Of a DNA stretch of 57,249 nt, positions 24,996-33,242 are shown in pieces. This DNA comes from an uncultured Granulosicoccus sp. (GTDB lineage Bacteria; Pseudomonadota; Gammaproteobacteria; Granulosicoccales; Granulosicoccaceae): contig CALKLO010000055.1 of assembly GCA_937991945.1 (NCBI GenBank), positions 1 through 57,249 of the forward strand. Direction: 5' to 3'. Position numbers and translations under genes: made by a program. Position 1 is the stretch's first letter. Every line of letters begins with the position of its first letter. A model generated the notes under the pieces. That model had not been told where the DNA came from. It ran no database searches and was given only the letters and a program-made list of their open reading frames with translations.

Positions 24996-25087
24996 CTCAA
25001 CACAGTTGGGCTATGTTATCCAAGATAACAAAGGGTCAGACCGGCACGCTAGACAGGCCCTTAGTTTGCAGTGTTGAGTATAGCCCA
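24996..25087 (-). promoter_or_regulatory. Structured leader with interlocked inverted repeats upstream of the EamA gene
   Basis: Read on the minus strand the order is TGGGCTAT (25087-25080), CTCAACAC (25078-25071), a GC-rich hairpin AAGGG...CCCTT (25062-25031), a perfect hairpin GTTATC-TTG-GATAAC (25029-25015), ATAGCCCA (25014-25007), and GTGTTGAG (25003-24996), 20 bases before the ATG at 24975. The first octamer pairs with the fifth element and the second with the sixth, so two 8-bp long-range helices are interlocked: they form a pseudoknot or exclude each other. This is the topology of an RNA switch. It matches no riboswitch class I recognise. A DNA-level meaning (regulator sites) is also possible. 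Confidence 0.5.
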
Positions 25088-25172
25088 GTTGCCAATACAC
25101 AAGCATGCTTGAGTAAGTTAGCGCTATTTTGTTATGCCTGATCAAGCAGAGAGATTGAACTCTACGCCCGCC

Positions 25173-26324
25173 CTAAATTCTGCTAATGATGGATTTCAGG
25201 TTGTCCTGTAGGGAATGCATTCCTGGCTTCATGTCATCCCAAGTCCAATAGGCAAAAACCTTTTTCTTGAAAACTATATTGGCATAAGAAGAGAGGATGT
25301 TGATCAACGACTCACCGTCTTTGATTCTGGTCTTCATGTCGTCGTAAAAGCACAGATAATAAACTTCATCTGTTTGCTTACTCACGCCTTCACCGAAAGG
25401 TACGCCTAACGCCAAGCAATAGGTGGCGTATACATTGTTGATTCCGCACTTGGTATCAAATATGTTGCACATACCTATCCGAGGGTTAATTTCAATATAT
25501 TTAAATTTACCGTCTTTGTCGTCCAACTTGAACTCAACCATTGCCGGACCTACGTACGCAAGCGCCTTGCCCAACTTAGCAACAATAGATTCGATCTCGG
25601 CGTTGTATTTGCTTCGAGCAAAACTAGTTACCCCGTAATGAGCAGGGTAGGTTCGTATACGGTTAAAAACGAAAGCCTGGAGTAAATTACTGTCGTGATC
25701 GAATGTGCAATTACACACCCAAAGGTTTTCGTCATCACCCACAACGATGTCTTGAGCAATGTAGTGATCAAGCCTTCCTGAAAATTCGTCTGAGAAGCTT
25801 TTGTATTCGTCCAACGAATTCACAATGACATTTTTCTTACCTAGCTCCTCGAAATACTCATAGGTTCTAGGCTTAATAATCAGCGGCAGTTGGTCCTCGC
25901 TGGGAGTGAACCCATCGAGTTCTGTGTAGGCTGTTGGAACTGGAACATCGTGCTGCCCCATAGTCACCACTTCAAATTTCTTGTCGTTCAACATCTGCAC
26001 AATGCTGTCTTTTGGAAGGATGAATTTGAATCTTTCTCCCAACTCTTCTTTGTTCGCCATCAATAGATCGATGAAATAGTCCGAGCCTGCGATTAAAACG
26101 CAGTACTCCTCAGGAACTTTTCTTAAGGCCTCTAGGATATCCTCTGCATCACTTGAGTCAGCTTTAACTATGCAACTCACATACTTCGACTTAATGATAT
26201 CCGCGCTCTCTTCTGTCTGCAAAAAGCAGACAGGCACTGATTCCATACCCAGGCTTCGGACCATTCCTAGTCCATTCAGGCCTCGAGCTAATACAACGGC
26301 TCCTTGTCGCTGATCGCTGGTCAC
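25173..26324 (-). CDS. ATP-grasp ligase (carboxylate-amine type)
   Basis: 383 residues, GTG start 1 bp after the stop of the deacetylase gene, so the two are surely co-translated. N-terminal Rossmann-like part GAVVLARGLNGLGMVRSLG; central ATP-grasp elements LPLIIKPRTYEYF and AMVEFKLDDKDG; metal/ATP motif YIEINPRIGM. It resembles COG3919-like predicted ATP-grasp enzymes. The family activates a carboxylate as acyl phosphate and joins it to an amine or thiol. In this cluster it could attach an amino acid or acyl group to a deacetylated amino sugar. The substrate cannot be predicted. Confidence 0.8.
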   Translation of the reverse strand: MTSDQRQGAVVLARGLNGLGMVRSLGMESVPVCFLQTEESADIIKSKYVSCIVKADSSDAEDILEALRKVPEEYCVLIAGSDYFIDLLMANKEELGERFKFILPKDSIVQMLNDKKFEVVTMGQHDVPVPTAYTELDGFTPSEDQLPLIIKPRTYEYFEELGKKNVIVNSLDEYKSFSDEFSGRLDHYIAQDIVVGDDENLWVCNCTFDHDSNLLQAFVFNRIRTYPAHYGVTSFARSKYNAEIESIVAKLGKALAYVGPAMVEFKLDDKDGKFKYIEINPRIGMCNIFDTKCGINNVYATYCLALGVPFGEGVSKQTDEVYYLCFYDDMKTRIKDGESLINILSSYANIVFKKKVFAYWTWDDMKPGMHSLQDNLKSIISRI

Positions 26325-26325
26325 G

Positions 26326-27249
26326 TTAACTATTTCTCATTGGTTTTATTATATTGAACTTATAGTCTGTTATATCAGGCAGCACGAACAACCTTGGAAT
26401 TTGAGCTCTGTCAAAGCCACTCGTAGAACACACACCTGATACAGTCGTGACAGCTGTTTTAAAGTTCTTTTCTATTGTGCTCACTAACTCTGGCTGATAG
26501 TCGCCATTGGGGTAACAAAAACTGTCCACCGGGCGCTTCAGCAATTTTTCAAGCAACGACTTGGACGTGGTGATTTCCTCGATAGCTTCATCGAGAGAGA
26601 GTTGATCGAGTATAGGATGAGTATGGGAGTGTGCACCTATCTCTACTATATTCGGGTCAATTTGAAGTAGCTCTTGCTCAGACATAATCTGATACTTTAC
26701 GCGATGCTCATCTGTAAATTTGTCAACAGATGTCATTGTACGAAGCTTCGCTACCACCGCTAGGGCTTCAGCCGTTGAGCGTAATTTCAACGATGAAACA
26801 AATGCGTTAATGTCGGAGGCGCTGTCACCAAAGTGGAGCTTCCTATCGTTTTCCGTTAGCTGTGAAAACCTTGCTGTGGCTTCATGGTTCCACAACATAT
26901 CGGTTCCACTCAGCAAACCCGATACAACATAAAAGGTCGCCTTGAGACCATATTTTTCTAGCAACGGAAAAACGATTTCAGCGTTGTTACGAAGGCCATC
27001 ATCAAAAGTCAGGATTATCGCTTCGCTGTCCAGCTTAGCTTCTTCCATTTCCGAGGCAAAGTAACTCGTGAAATTTTTACTAATCCAATCGAACTGTTCT
27101 TCAAGCATCACGGGGGTAATCTGATCGTAGTCAGAAACACCGTGATACATCACCACAGGCACGACGGGACCTTGGCGCTTGTATATGAGCTTGAATAAAA
27201 GAGGTTGCGTCGCTCCTTTCTTGATTAACCTCAGTAAATGCTTTTTCAT
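26326..27249 (-). CDS. Polysaccharide deacetylase (NodB-type)
   Basis: Start at the ATG at 27249 (MKKHLLRLIK), 307 residues. The carbohydrate esterase 4 motifs are present: VVMYHGVS in the N-terminal part, TFDDGLRNN (catalytic Asp and metal Asp), a HSHTHP metal motif, and CYPNGDY. A ~95-residue insertion lies between motif 1 and motif 2 (about 140-215). Such enzymes remove N-acetyl groups from amino sugars. There is no signal peptide, so it may act in the cytoplasm on a lipid-linked or nucleotide sugar. The free amine would be a suitable acceptor for the ATP-grasp ligase encoded 1 bp downstream. Confidence 0.87.
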   Translation of the reverse strand: MKKHLLRLIKKGATQPLLFKLIYKRQGPVVPVVMYHGVSDYDQITPVMLEEQFDWISKNFTSYFASEMEEAKLDSEAIILTFDDGLRNNAEIVFPLLEKYGLKATFYVVSGLLSGTDMLWNHEATARFSQLTENDRKLHFGDSASDINAFVSSLKLRSTAEALAVVAKLRTMTSVDKFTDEHRVKYQIMSEQELLQIDPNIVEIGAHSHTHPILDQLSLDEAIEEITTSKSLLEKLLKRPVDSFCYPNGDYQPELVSTIEKNFKTAVTTVSGVCSTSGFDRAQIPRLFVLPDITDYKFNIIKPMRNS

Positions 27250-27369
27250 TGTGGATCTGTATGAGTTAGAACCAGAAAACTGACAGAACTGTACCATGCG
27301 ATAACCACTAGCCCTAGCCATTCAGCCCTGATGTTTCTAAAGAAACATCTACCAATACTCATATAACAA

Positions 27370-27669
27370 CTATCTAACATTTTGACACGCCTGCGTAAGT
27401 AGCGTTGCCAGTGCAGACTGCGGCAATCTAGATGAAGCGGATTGCTGCGAGGTGAGCACGGTACAACCCCTGTGATCTAATTCACACTGGTACAAGCTAC
27501 ACCCCCTTTGAGTAAGGGTTTGCGATACTTTTTTGAACGTAATCGGAAGGGATAGAGGCAAAAACGCGAGCAACACGTTGCTGAGAAAATTACAGTAATT
27601 GTTAGTAATATTGTAGAAAGGTTCATTCACTCCCGCACAAGAATTACCGAAGATTGGCAAAAAACACAT
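27370..27669 (-). CDS. Small cysteine-rich hypothetical protein
   Basis: 99 residues from the ATG at 27669. It is preceded by a perfect Shine-Dalgarno (AGGAGG, 5 bases before the ATG), stronger than those of its neighbours, which is the main reason to call it a gene. Seven cysteines (near 2, 11, 26, 57, 62, 69, 95), a central hydrophobic segment (about 29-46, NVLLAFLPLSLP), then a more polar Cys-rich C-terminus with CSLYQCELDHRGC. No known family recognised. It lies between the ligase gene and the deacetylase gene of the surface-glycan cluster. It may be a small membrane protein or a precursor peptide, or a chance frame. Confidence 0.45.
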   Translation of the reverse strand: MCFLPIFGNSCAGVNEPFYNITNNYCNFLSNVLLAFLPLSLPITFKKVSQTLTQRGCSLYQCELDHRGCTVLTSQQSASSRLPQSALATLLTQACQNVR

Positions 27670-27674
27670 AGACA

Positions 27675-27680
27675 CCTCCT
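27675..27680 (-). promoter_or_regulatory. Unusually strong Shine-Dalgarno (AGGAGG)
   Basis: Six of six matches to the anti-SD core, five bases before the ATG at 27669. It decides the start of the Cys-rich small protein, and a GTG immediately after it (27675) is too close to serve as the start. Confidence 0.6.
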
Positions 27681-28084
27681 AGGTAAATAATTGTGAATCA
27701 ATCAGGGTATTACGTCGGCAAAAACCAGAAACTGCCACTACGTCGCAAACCCCAGCGAACAAACACACCAAAAGCTTTGGCACCGAGTCATACCCTTACC
27801 TACGTCGATCACGGCCGCACAGGCATACCTTAATAAAGTGTAAGTGCCTCTATTTACGCACCCACTAATCTCAGCCTTTACGTTACTCAAATAAGATTTG
27901 TCGGATACTACGTAATCGACAGTAGCGTTAAGAACTATATTCACACACAGTAAAAACGACTAGCGCACCACGTTATGCTGCGATTCAGTACGAAAAAAGC
28001 TGAATGACAGTAGACAGGTACAATAAACAATTAGAGCTCGATAGCGATGTAAGGTGAGAATTTGCCTTACTTTTTGTAGCAATG
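27676..28084. other. 409-bp intergenic region inside the surface-glycan cluster
   Basis: This gap separates the ligase gene from the Cys-rich small gene. It is AT-rich and contains a minus-strand frame with several Cys (27738-27944, GTG start, no Shine-Dalgarno), which I do not count as a gene. A CCAAA-AGC-TTTGG inverted repeat lies at 27768-27780. Near the right end is a plus-strand terminator-like hairpin (28049-28075). An independent promoter for the deacetylase/ATP-grasp part is likely here. Confidence 0.5.
28049..28075 (+). terminator. Orphan plus-strand terminator-like hairpin
   Basis: GTAAGG, a 10-base loop, CCTTAC, then TTTTT. The T-run is on the plus strand, yet no plus-strand gene precedes it; the minus-strand ligase gene ends 10 bases away. 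It may end an unannotated small RNA, or prevent antisense transcription into the ligase gene. The stem also serves the minus strand but without a T-run. Confidence 0.45.
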
Positions 28085-29584
28085 TCACAACTGGTCTGCT
28101 TCAGCTGGCGCTATTAACCTCTGTTTGTCTATTTTCCCATTGTCCTTGCGCGGCAACGCAACCCAATGCTGATAACGTCTAGGCGCCCTAGCAAACGGTA
28201 CATGGTCTAAGCAATGAGACTCCACCAACTTAAGCGTGTCGGCAATCGATTCTAGATCGGCTTCCACAAGCGCAACATGGGCAATGACAAGCTGACCGTA
28301 AAGCTCATCAGGCTCCCCAACCACAGCCACGTCAGAAACCGCCGGATGCAATTGCAATATAGCCTCTAGCTCTTCGGGGAATATCCTCTCTCCGGCAGAT
28401 TTAATCATGGCCTGCACTCTCCCACGAATAAAAATATCGCCGTCTGAATCTCGATAAGCCAAATCACCGGTGTGCAATCGACCTTGGGAATCAATAACCT
28501 TAGCCGTGCCCTTTGAATCGTTCCAGTAACCATGCATTACGCTGGGGCCTGAAACCACTAGCTCACCCGTCGCACCCTCAGCCACTGGTAAACCCTGACT
28601 ATTAAGTACATGTATTTGCAAACCAGGCTCAACAGAGCCTATCGATGAGGGCTTGCTACGTATCTTAGCGGGGTCAAGACGAGTAATACGTGGAGAACAT
28701 TCAGTCTGGCCATAACCAATGTGTATATCCAAATCGGGCTTACTGTCCGATATTTTCAACAGCTTATCGGGACTCAAAGCGCCACCCGTGACACCTATCC
28801 AGCGCAAGCTGGGAAGATCGGTTGTGAGGAATTCCCCTCGGCTGAGTAACGCCGAAAAATGATAGGGGACGCCGGACAAACAGGTAATTTCTTGCGTCTT
28901 CAGTTTTTTTGTCACAGCTGAAGGAAAAACAAAGCTGGTCATAAACTCTAATTTGGCACCGCGCATACACAGCGATATCAACATCATCTGGCCATGCACG
29001 TAGTGCAAAGGCACCACCATCAGGTAATGATCCTGACTCGTTATGCCATGACCATTTGCCGATATCTCACCCGATGAACATAAATTCTTATGCGTCAGAC
29101 ACACGCCTTTCGGAACGCCTGTACTACCAGACGTGTACACAATGCTCGCCAGCAAATTCAAATCGCGAGGCAAGGCTAAGGTATCAGCCATGCCAATAGA
29201 AGGCGCCCAATCTATGGTGTCTAAATCAATTGGGGTAATCGATTGTGGAAGCAATTTGTGCACAGCGGCAGAACCACACAAAAAATGTGACGGACAGACA
29301 TCGTCTACGATAAAGTCGAATCCACTTTGCTTAAGTGACTCACTAAGATATACACATATCGCATGACACCTGAGCACTGCCCACCACGCTACAACCGTAC
29401 CTATGGAATTTGTGCCAACTATTACAACCCGCCCGCCCGGCTGAATTCCGTCATCCATGAGCATGGATGCCAATAGACTACTTCGCTCCCATAGCTCTAA
29501 ATAGCTACAGCGTTCTGTCCCAGATACAACAGCTATTTTATGCGGCGTCAGTAAAGCTGCATCCCTGAGGTAGGTGTACAACAT
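28085..29584 (-). CDS. Adenylate-forming ligase (AMP-dependent acyl/aminoacyl ligase)
   Basis: 499 residues. ANL-superfamily core motifs: VYTSGSTGVPKGV (A3, about 149-161), GYGQTECSP (A5), HTGDLAYRDSDGDIFIRGR (A7/A8) and NGKIDKQRL with the catalytic Lys 484 (A10). The length and lack of extra domains fit a free-standing ligase such as MenE or DltA rather than an NRPS. It starts 4 bp after the acyl carrier protein gene, so it very likely loads that carrier by adenylation and thioester formation. The acid could be an amino acid, hydroxy acid or short acyl group; the pocket residues were not analysed. Confidence 0.88.
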   Translation of the reverse strand: MLYTYLRDAALLTPHKIAVVSGTERCSYLELWERSSLLASMLMDDGIQPGGRVVIVGTNSIGTVVAWWAVLRCHAICVYLSESLKQSGFDFIVDDVCPSHFLCGSAAVHKLLPQSITPIDLDTIDWAPSIGMADTLALPRDLNLLASIVYTSGSTGVPKGVCLTHKNLCSSGEISANGHGITSQDHYLMVVPLHYVHGQMMLISLCMRGAKLEFMTSFVFPSAVTKKLKTQEITCLSGVPYHFSALLSRGEFLTTDLPSLRWIGVTGGALSPDKLLKISDSKPDLDIHIGYGQTECSPRITRLDPAKIRSKPSSIGSVEPGLQIHVLNSQGLPVAEGATGELVVSGPSVMHGYWNDSKGTAKVIDSQGRLHTGDLAYRDSDGDIFIRGRVQAMIKSAGERIFPEELEAILQLHPAVSDVAVVGEPDELYGQLVIAHVALVEADLESIADTLKLVESHCLDHVPFARAPRRYQHWVALPRKDNGKIDKQRLIAPAEADQL

Positions 29585-29588
29585 TTTT

Positions 29589-29831
29589 TCAGGCTCGATT
29601 TACATTCTTATTAATGTAGGCCACTATATTTCCCAGTGTGGAGAAATTTTCAGGCGTTAAATCGTCAGTATCCACCAAAAAATCAAACGTCTCCTCACTC
29701 CACAAAACAAACTCCATCATTGCCACACTGTCTAGAATTTCGTTTTCTTGAAGGTTTGAATCAACGTCAAAGTCCGGAGCGTTAGGCTTTAACGTTTTTA
29801 TAAATTGATACACCTGATCTTGCATGTCCAT
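29589..29831 (-). CDS. Acyl carrier protein (DltC/PCP-like)
   Basis: 80 residues. The phosphopantetheine-attachment motif is NEILDSVAMMEF, with Ser in the canonical Asp-Ser, followed by helix III residues WSEETFDFLVDTDDL and a final helix NIVAYINKNV. Acidic overall. The Asp-Ser context resembles D-alanyl carrier protein and stand-alone carrier proteins of surface-modification pathways. It is sandwiched between the enolase-superfamily gene (21 bp) and the ligase gene (4 bp) and should carry the activated substrate as a thioester. Confidence 0.85.
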   Translation of the reverse strand: MDMQDQVYQFIKTLKPNAPDFDVDSNLQENEILDSVAMMEFVLWSEETFDFLVDTDDLTPENFSTLGNIVAYINKNVNRA

Positions 29832-29852
29832 CGTGCTTTATCAATCCGATTG

Positions 29853-30971
29853 TTAGGTTATATGTTTTTGTTCAACTAGACATTGTTCAAGCACTGCTTG
29901 GTCAATGCATAAGTCATGAAAATCCATTGATTGAGATACCGAAGGCTTAAACGGATCCATACGCAGCCATGATCGATTCTGGCCCAAACCCTCTACATAA
30001 TCGAGTTCACTGCTTCTATTCAAAAATAAGGTGGAAGCTTGCGTGAGTGCCGATGTTTCGCCAACCATAGAACCGGCGACAACCCCCATACCGGCAGCCG
30101 CAGCTTTATCGCGTATTCGGCAACTTGCCAGCATGCCGCCATGCTTGCCCACCCGGATGTTGAACCACTGATACGATTTATCTTTAATTATATTGTCTGC
30201 ATCTGACTGGCTACACACTGATTCATCAGCCATAAGGTCAACGTTAAAGCGAGAATGTATTTCAGCTAGCTGGTCAACGACATCCGTGCCATTGCGATCG
30301 AGTGGTTCTTCAAAAGAATGTAAATCGGTGCAGCAAACTGCGCTTAGCAATTGGCTGGCGGCCTCTAGAGTTAAAACACCATTGCCGTCTAACCGTATCT
30401 GGATACCGCCATTAGAGTACTTCTGCAACAACTTCACACACTCTATATCTCTGTCCATGTCGTTACCGACTTTCAGCTTAATTGTGGTTGCCTTTTTCAT
30501 GCGCGCCGCTATGAAAAATCCTCGCAGCTGCTCAGGCATACAGTCAAAGCCAATAGTGAAACAAACACCCGCAGGCGATTGCCTAGGCAATCCAATTGTG
30601 CTGTCAAGATCACTTTTTCCTTGCTGACCAAGCAATCCCCACATAGCTAGTTCAACCCCCCCAAGTAGCGCCAGATTTTCTCGACCCTGATCTAACAGAG
30701 GGTCAATCCACTCTTGCAGCGCGCCAACAGAGTCTATTTTTCGACCGATAACACCCATCGAATCGAGTGCATTGTCAGAGCCCATAACAGACTGTATGCA
30801 TTCACCAGTGACGTACAGCCGAGGGACAACCTCTCCCCAACCCATCGTGTTCTTATCCGAGATAAGTTTGATAAGTACCACTTCACTATGATCACGACTG
30901 CTCATAGCGTGACTAAACGTATTTTTACAGGGTATTTTCAAATGAAAAAGACTTAGCGCTTGAATATTCAT
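29853..30971 (-). CDS. Enolase-superfamily enzyme, muconate-lactonizing subgroup (MenC/N-acylamino acid racemase-like)
   Basis: 372 residues. The MLE-subgroup layout is complete: a capping domain with GWGEVVPRLYVTGE, the KxK motif at 165-167 (IKLKVG), metal ligands Asp195 (RLDGNG), Glu 221/222 (FEEPL) and Asp249 (ADES), and the opposing Lys276 (VGKHGGM). Two Lys on opposite faces allow racemisation, epimerisation or syn-dehydration, as in OSBS, N-acylamino acid racemase and dipeptide epimerases. It sits next to a carrier protein and an adenylating ligase, so the substrate may be the acid that is then activated. Menaquinone synthesis is unlikely since no other men gene is seen. Confidence 0.83.
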   Translation of the reverse strand: MNIQALSLFHLKIPCKNTFSHAMSSRDHSEVVLIKLISDKNTMGWGEVVPRLYVTGECIQSVMGSDNALDSMGVIGRKIDSVGALQEWIDPLLDQGRENLALLGGVELAMWGLLGQQGKSDLDSTIGLPRQSPAGVCFTIGFDCMPEQLRGFFIAARMKKATTIKLKVGNDMDRDIECVKLLQKYSNGGIQIRLDGNGVLTLEAASQLLSAVCCTDLHSFEEPLDRNGTDVVDQLAEIHSRFNVDLMADESVCSQSDADNIIKDKSYQWFNIRVGKHGGMLASCRIRDKAAAAGMGVVAGSMVGETSALTQASTLFLNRSSELDYVEGLGQNRSWLRMDPFKPSVSQSMDFHDLCIDQAVLEQCLVEQKHIT

Positions 30972-31491
30972 AACACCCTTCTAATTCTCGTCATGTTTTA
31001 TATCGACTGAAAGGGCTCCTAATTCGATTCGCTAAAAATCTAAATGTGATCCAATTCTAGGGTCAAATACCAAACAGTTTGGAAATCATGCAGCGGGTCT
31101 CAACATTGACACACTCAGCGCATATCCCAGCAGTACCAATGAATCGTATCTTCACCATTTCGAATGATATCGAACGACTTCGCAAACAATGTGCAAATAG
31201 CACTACCTTCATGCTCGCGGTTTGGATGCCCCAGCAAGCTATGCAATATTTCTCACAGTACTTCCAGCGATCAGTGTTAGCGTAGATATCGTGCAGACAC
31301 GAGCTCGTCTAGCGCCACACGTAGTCATGTCTTGGCAGAGTCTTGTAACAGATACCATTTAATCGATTTTGGATAGAACTGTAACGGCTGAACAGCACGG
31401 TCTGGCTGGGTATGGAAAATCATATACCAAGGTTTCACCAAAGTTCATTCTGATTAGTAAAACAAAGTTAAATCCATGGCTGATGATTATT
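30972..31491. other. 520-bp gap between the flippase and enolase-superfamily genes
   Basis: No convincing gene. The only open frame of note (31079-31285, plus) has no family features and no good ribosome site. Contains the palindrome CCAAAC-A-GTTTGG at 31070-31082, about 100 bp upstream of the enolase-superfamily start, and likely its promoter. Base composition is AT-rich compared with the flanking housekeeping genes. Confidence 0.5.
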
Positions 31492-32946
31492 TCAGCGAGA
31501 TTTTTTAGATAGCTTGCCTTTAATCCAGCTCAGCACTTCAGGCTCAACGAACAGCATCACAAGTAGCAAAACGCCGGCACCGCCTAGTCCCTTACCTATG
31601 AAGTTGACGAGATCTGAACCAAATTCTAATCTGCCCAGCAGGAAGAAAACGATAACACTTGCGATGGCCATAAGGCCGGGGGCTCTTAGCTCAAGAGGGA
31701 AGTTAACCTTTTGGAATGCTGAAATAATCACACCCGCACCAAAAATTCCAAAGGAAATAACGGTGACTGCTGACGCACCGACGATACCGAAGATTGGAAT
31801 GAGTAACAGGTTCAGAGCCAAGTTCACAACGGTTGCTACGCAGCTCCAGATCACAAGCTTCTTTGTGTCTTTGAAAATATACAGACCCGCCGTCATTATA
31901 TGTATAGCCCCAGCCATTAAGTAGCTCAGCGCTAAATACGGAATAACAATAGCGCCAGGCGCATACTTTTCACCCGCTAAAAATCGTAATAAATACGGCG
32001 CGGTAACAGCAAACATCGTTATGAACGGAATACTGGCTGTTAAATAGACGCGTAAGAATTTAGACAAAAACTCTTGTGTTGTCTCACGACCCTTTGACTC
32101 CCACATTTGCATATAGGCAGGCTTTAGAGACTGCACCATGGGCACTAAAATGATTAGATTAATGTAGCTCGTAAGGTTATAGGAGGCTGAGTATTGACCC
32201 AGTGCACTTGCGCCCATCATTGATTCGATCATGTACCGATCGCTAAGTCGCAAGACCAAGCCTAATGACTCCAGCATCATTAACGGCAACCCATAAATCA
32301 ACATAGCTTTCGCCAAACTGCCTGAAACACCGCTGAATTCAAATTTGAAGTTGGGTGAATAGCAATAAAATGCGTAACTCACACCAATAATTTCAGCGAG
32401 TAGCAAGCAAGTAATAACGACTTTGGGACTGAGCGTTAAAAATAACAGTAGCGAGAGAATGAAAACCAGGTTCAAACATCGCGTCATACTCTGCGCGATT
32501 GCCACGTCAGCACTATGCTGCTGGGCGCGGAGTAAATTTAGTGCAGCACTCCCGATGAGTCGGATGAAAACAATACCGCCTGCTATCGTAAACAGATACG
32601 GTAAATTTTCATACTGCATAACATTTGGCAGTATATAAATACCGCTGACGAGCCACAGACCGGTAGTCCCTATCGCCAACATCAGAAACACAATAGTGAC
32701 TGTGCTGTTCAGTTGCTCAATGCTGTAATCAATATTTTCGTTTTTCACTTGAGCGAAAAAACGAATAACAGAATGCTGTACACCCAGCTTTCCTATAGCA
32801 ATGAACAAAGCCAGACTGGATGTGATCAAACCAACGATGCCGTATTCAGCTACCGTCAGGTTTCGTGTCAAAATGGGAAAGCTGACAAGACCTACAAGCC
32901 CTGTAATCAAGCCTAGAGACGCATAATTGCGCAGGTGAATTAACAT
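31492..32946 (-). CDS. Wzx-type polysaccharide flippase (MOP superfamily)
   Basis: 484 residues with about 12-14 membrane helices and few conserved charges, typical of the MATE/MOP oligosaccharide flippases. The N-terminus (LRNYASLGLITGLVGLVSFP, then ILTRNLTVAEYGIVGL) and the later AYMQMWESKGRETTQEFLSK loop followed by YLTASIPF are classical for Wzx/RfbX-like proteins. It moves an undecaprenyl-linked glycan unit across the inner membrane. It heads the minus-strand cluster, 520 bp upstream of the enolase-superfamily gene. No Wzy polymerase or glycosyltransferase is in the window, so the glycan backbone is made elsewhere. Confidence 0.88.
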   Translation of the reverse strand: MLIHLRNYASLGLITGLVGLVSFPILTRNLTVAEYGIVGLITSSLALFIAIGKLGVQHSVIRFFAQVKNENIDYSIEQLNSTVTIVFLMLAIGTTGLWLVSGIYILPNVMQYENLPYLFTIAGGIVFIRLIGSAALNLLRAQQHSADVAIAQSMTRCLNLVFILSLLLFLTLSPKVVITCLLLAEIIGVSYAFYCYSPNFKFEFSGVSGSLAKAMLIYGLPLMMLESLGLVLRLSDRYMIESMMGASALGQYSASYNLTSYINLIILVPMVQSLKPAYMQMWESKGRETTQEFLSKFLRVYLTASIPFITMFAVTAPYLLRFLAGEKYAPGAIVIPYLALSYLMAGAIHIMTAGLYIFKDTKKLVIWSCVATVVNLALNLLLIPIFGIVGASAVTVISFGIFGAGVIISAFQKVNFPLELRAPGLMAIASVIVFFLLGRLEFGSDLVNFIGKGLGGAGVLLLVMLFVEPEVLSWIKGKLSKKSR

Positions 32947-32970
32947 GTTTGTGTATTGTTTGTAATCATA

Positions 32971-32998
32971 TTAGTTCAGAGGCCCTGAAAGGAACTAA
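32971..32998. promoter_or_regulatory. Hairpin in the leader of the flippase gene
   Basis: TTAGTTC and GAACTAA form a perfect 7-bp inverted repeat with a 14-base interval, 24 bp upstream of the flippase start on the minus strand. No RfaH ops sequence (GGCGGTAG) is present nearby. It may influence early transcription or act as a regulator site. Confidence 0.3.
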
Positions 32999-33242
32999 CT
33001 ACTGGGGACTTTTAGTCAGTCGCTATTTCTGTTCACCACACCATTGCAACGCTTGTTCCATAACGCTAATGACAACGCCTACTTTGCAGCCGGCTTGTGA
33101 ATGCGCGCCCCAGTACCGTGTGGGAATTTTCGGCTAGTCTAAGGCCAAAGCACTACGAATCGAAACTATGCAAGTGGAATAACGGTTATCCAGCTTCCAA
33201 TACACAGGGAAACTAACCACCAAAAAATCATCTAGAGCCTGC

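Noticed and set aside
24996-25087. Integron attC site
   Set aside because: GTTGGGC at 25005-25011 fits GTTRRRY, but there is no RYYYAAC partner at the required place and the repeats are not nested as in attC. No integrase or cassette array is present.
27738-27944. 68-residue Cys-containing minus-strand frame
   Set aside because: GTG start with no Shine-Dalgarno; without evidence of translation it is not counted, although it lies near the Cys-rich small gene.
28085-30971. Menaquinone synthesis (MenE/MenC)
   Set aside because: The ligase and enolase-superfamily genes resemble MenE and MenC in type, but a carrier protein lies between them and no other men gene is present; the window also has ubiA, pointing to ubiquinone.
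31079-31285. 68-residue plus-strand frame in the cluster gap
   Set aside because: No good ribosome site, no recognisable motif, and opposite to all neighbouring genes.
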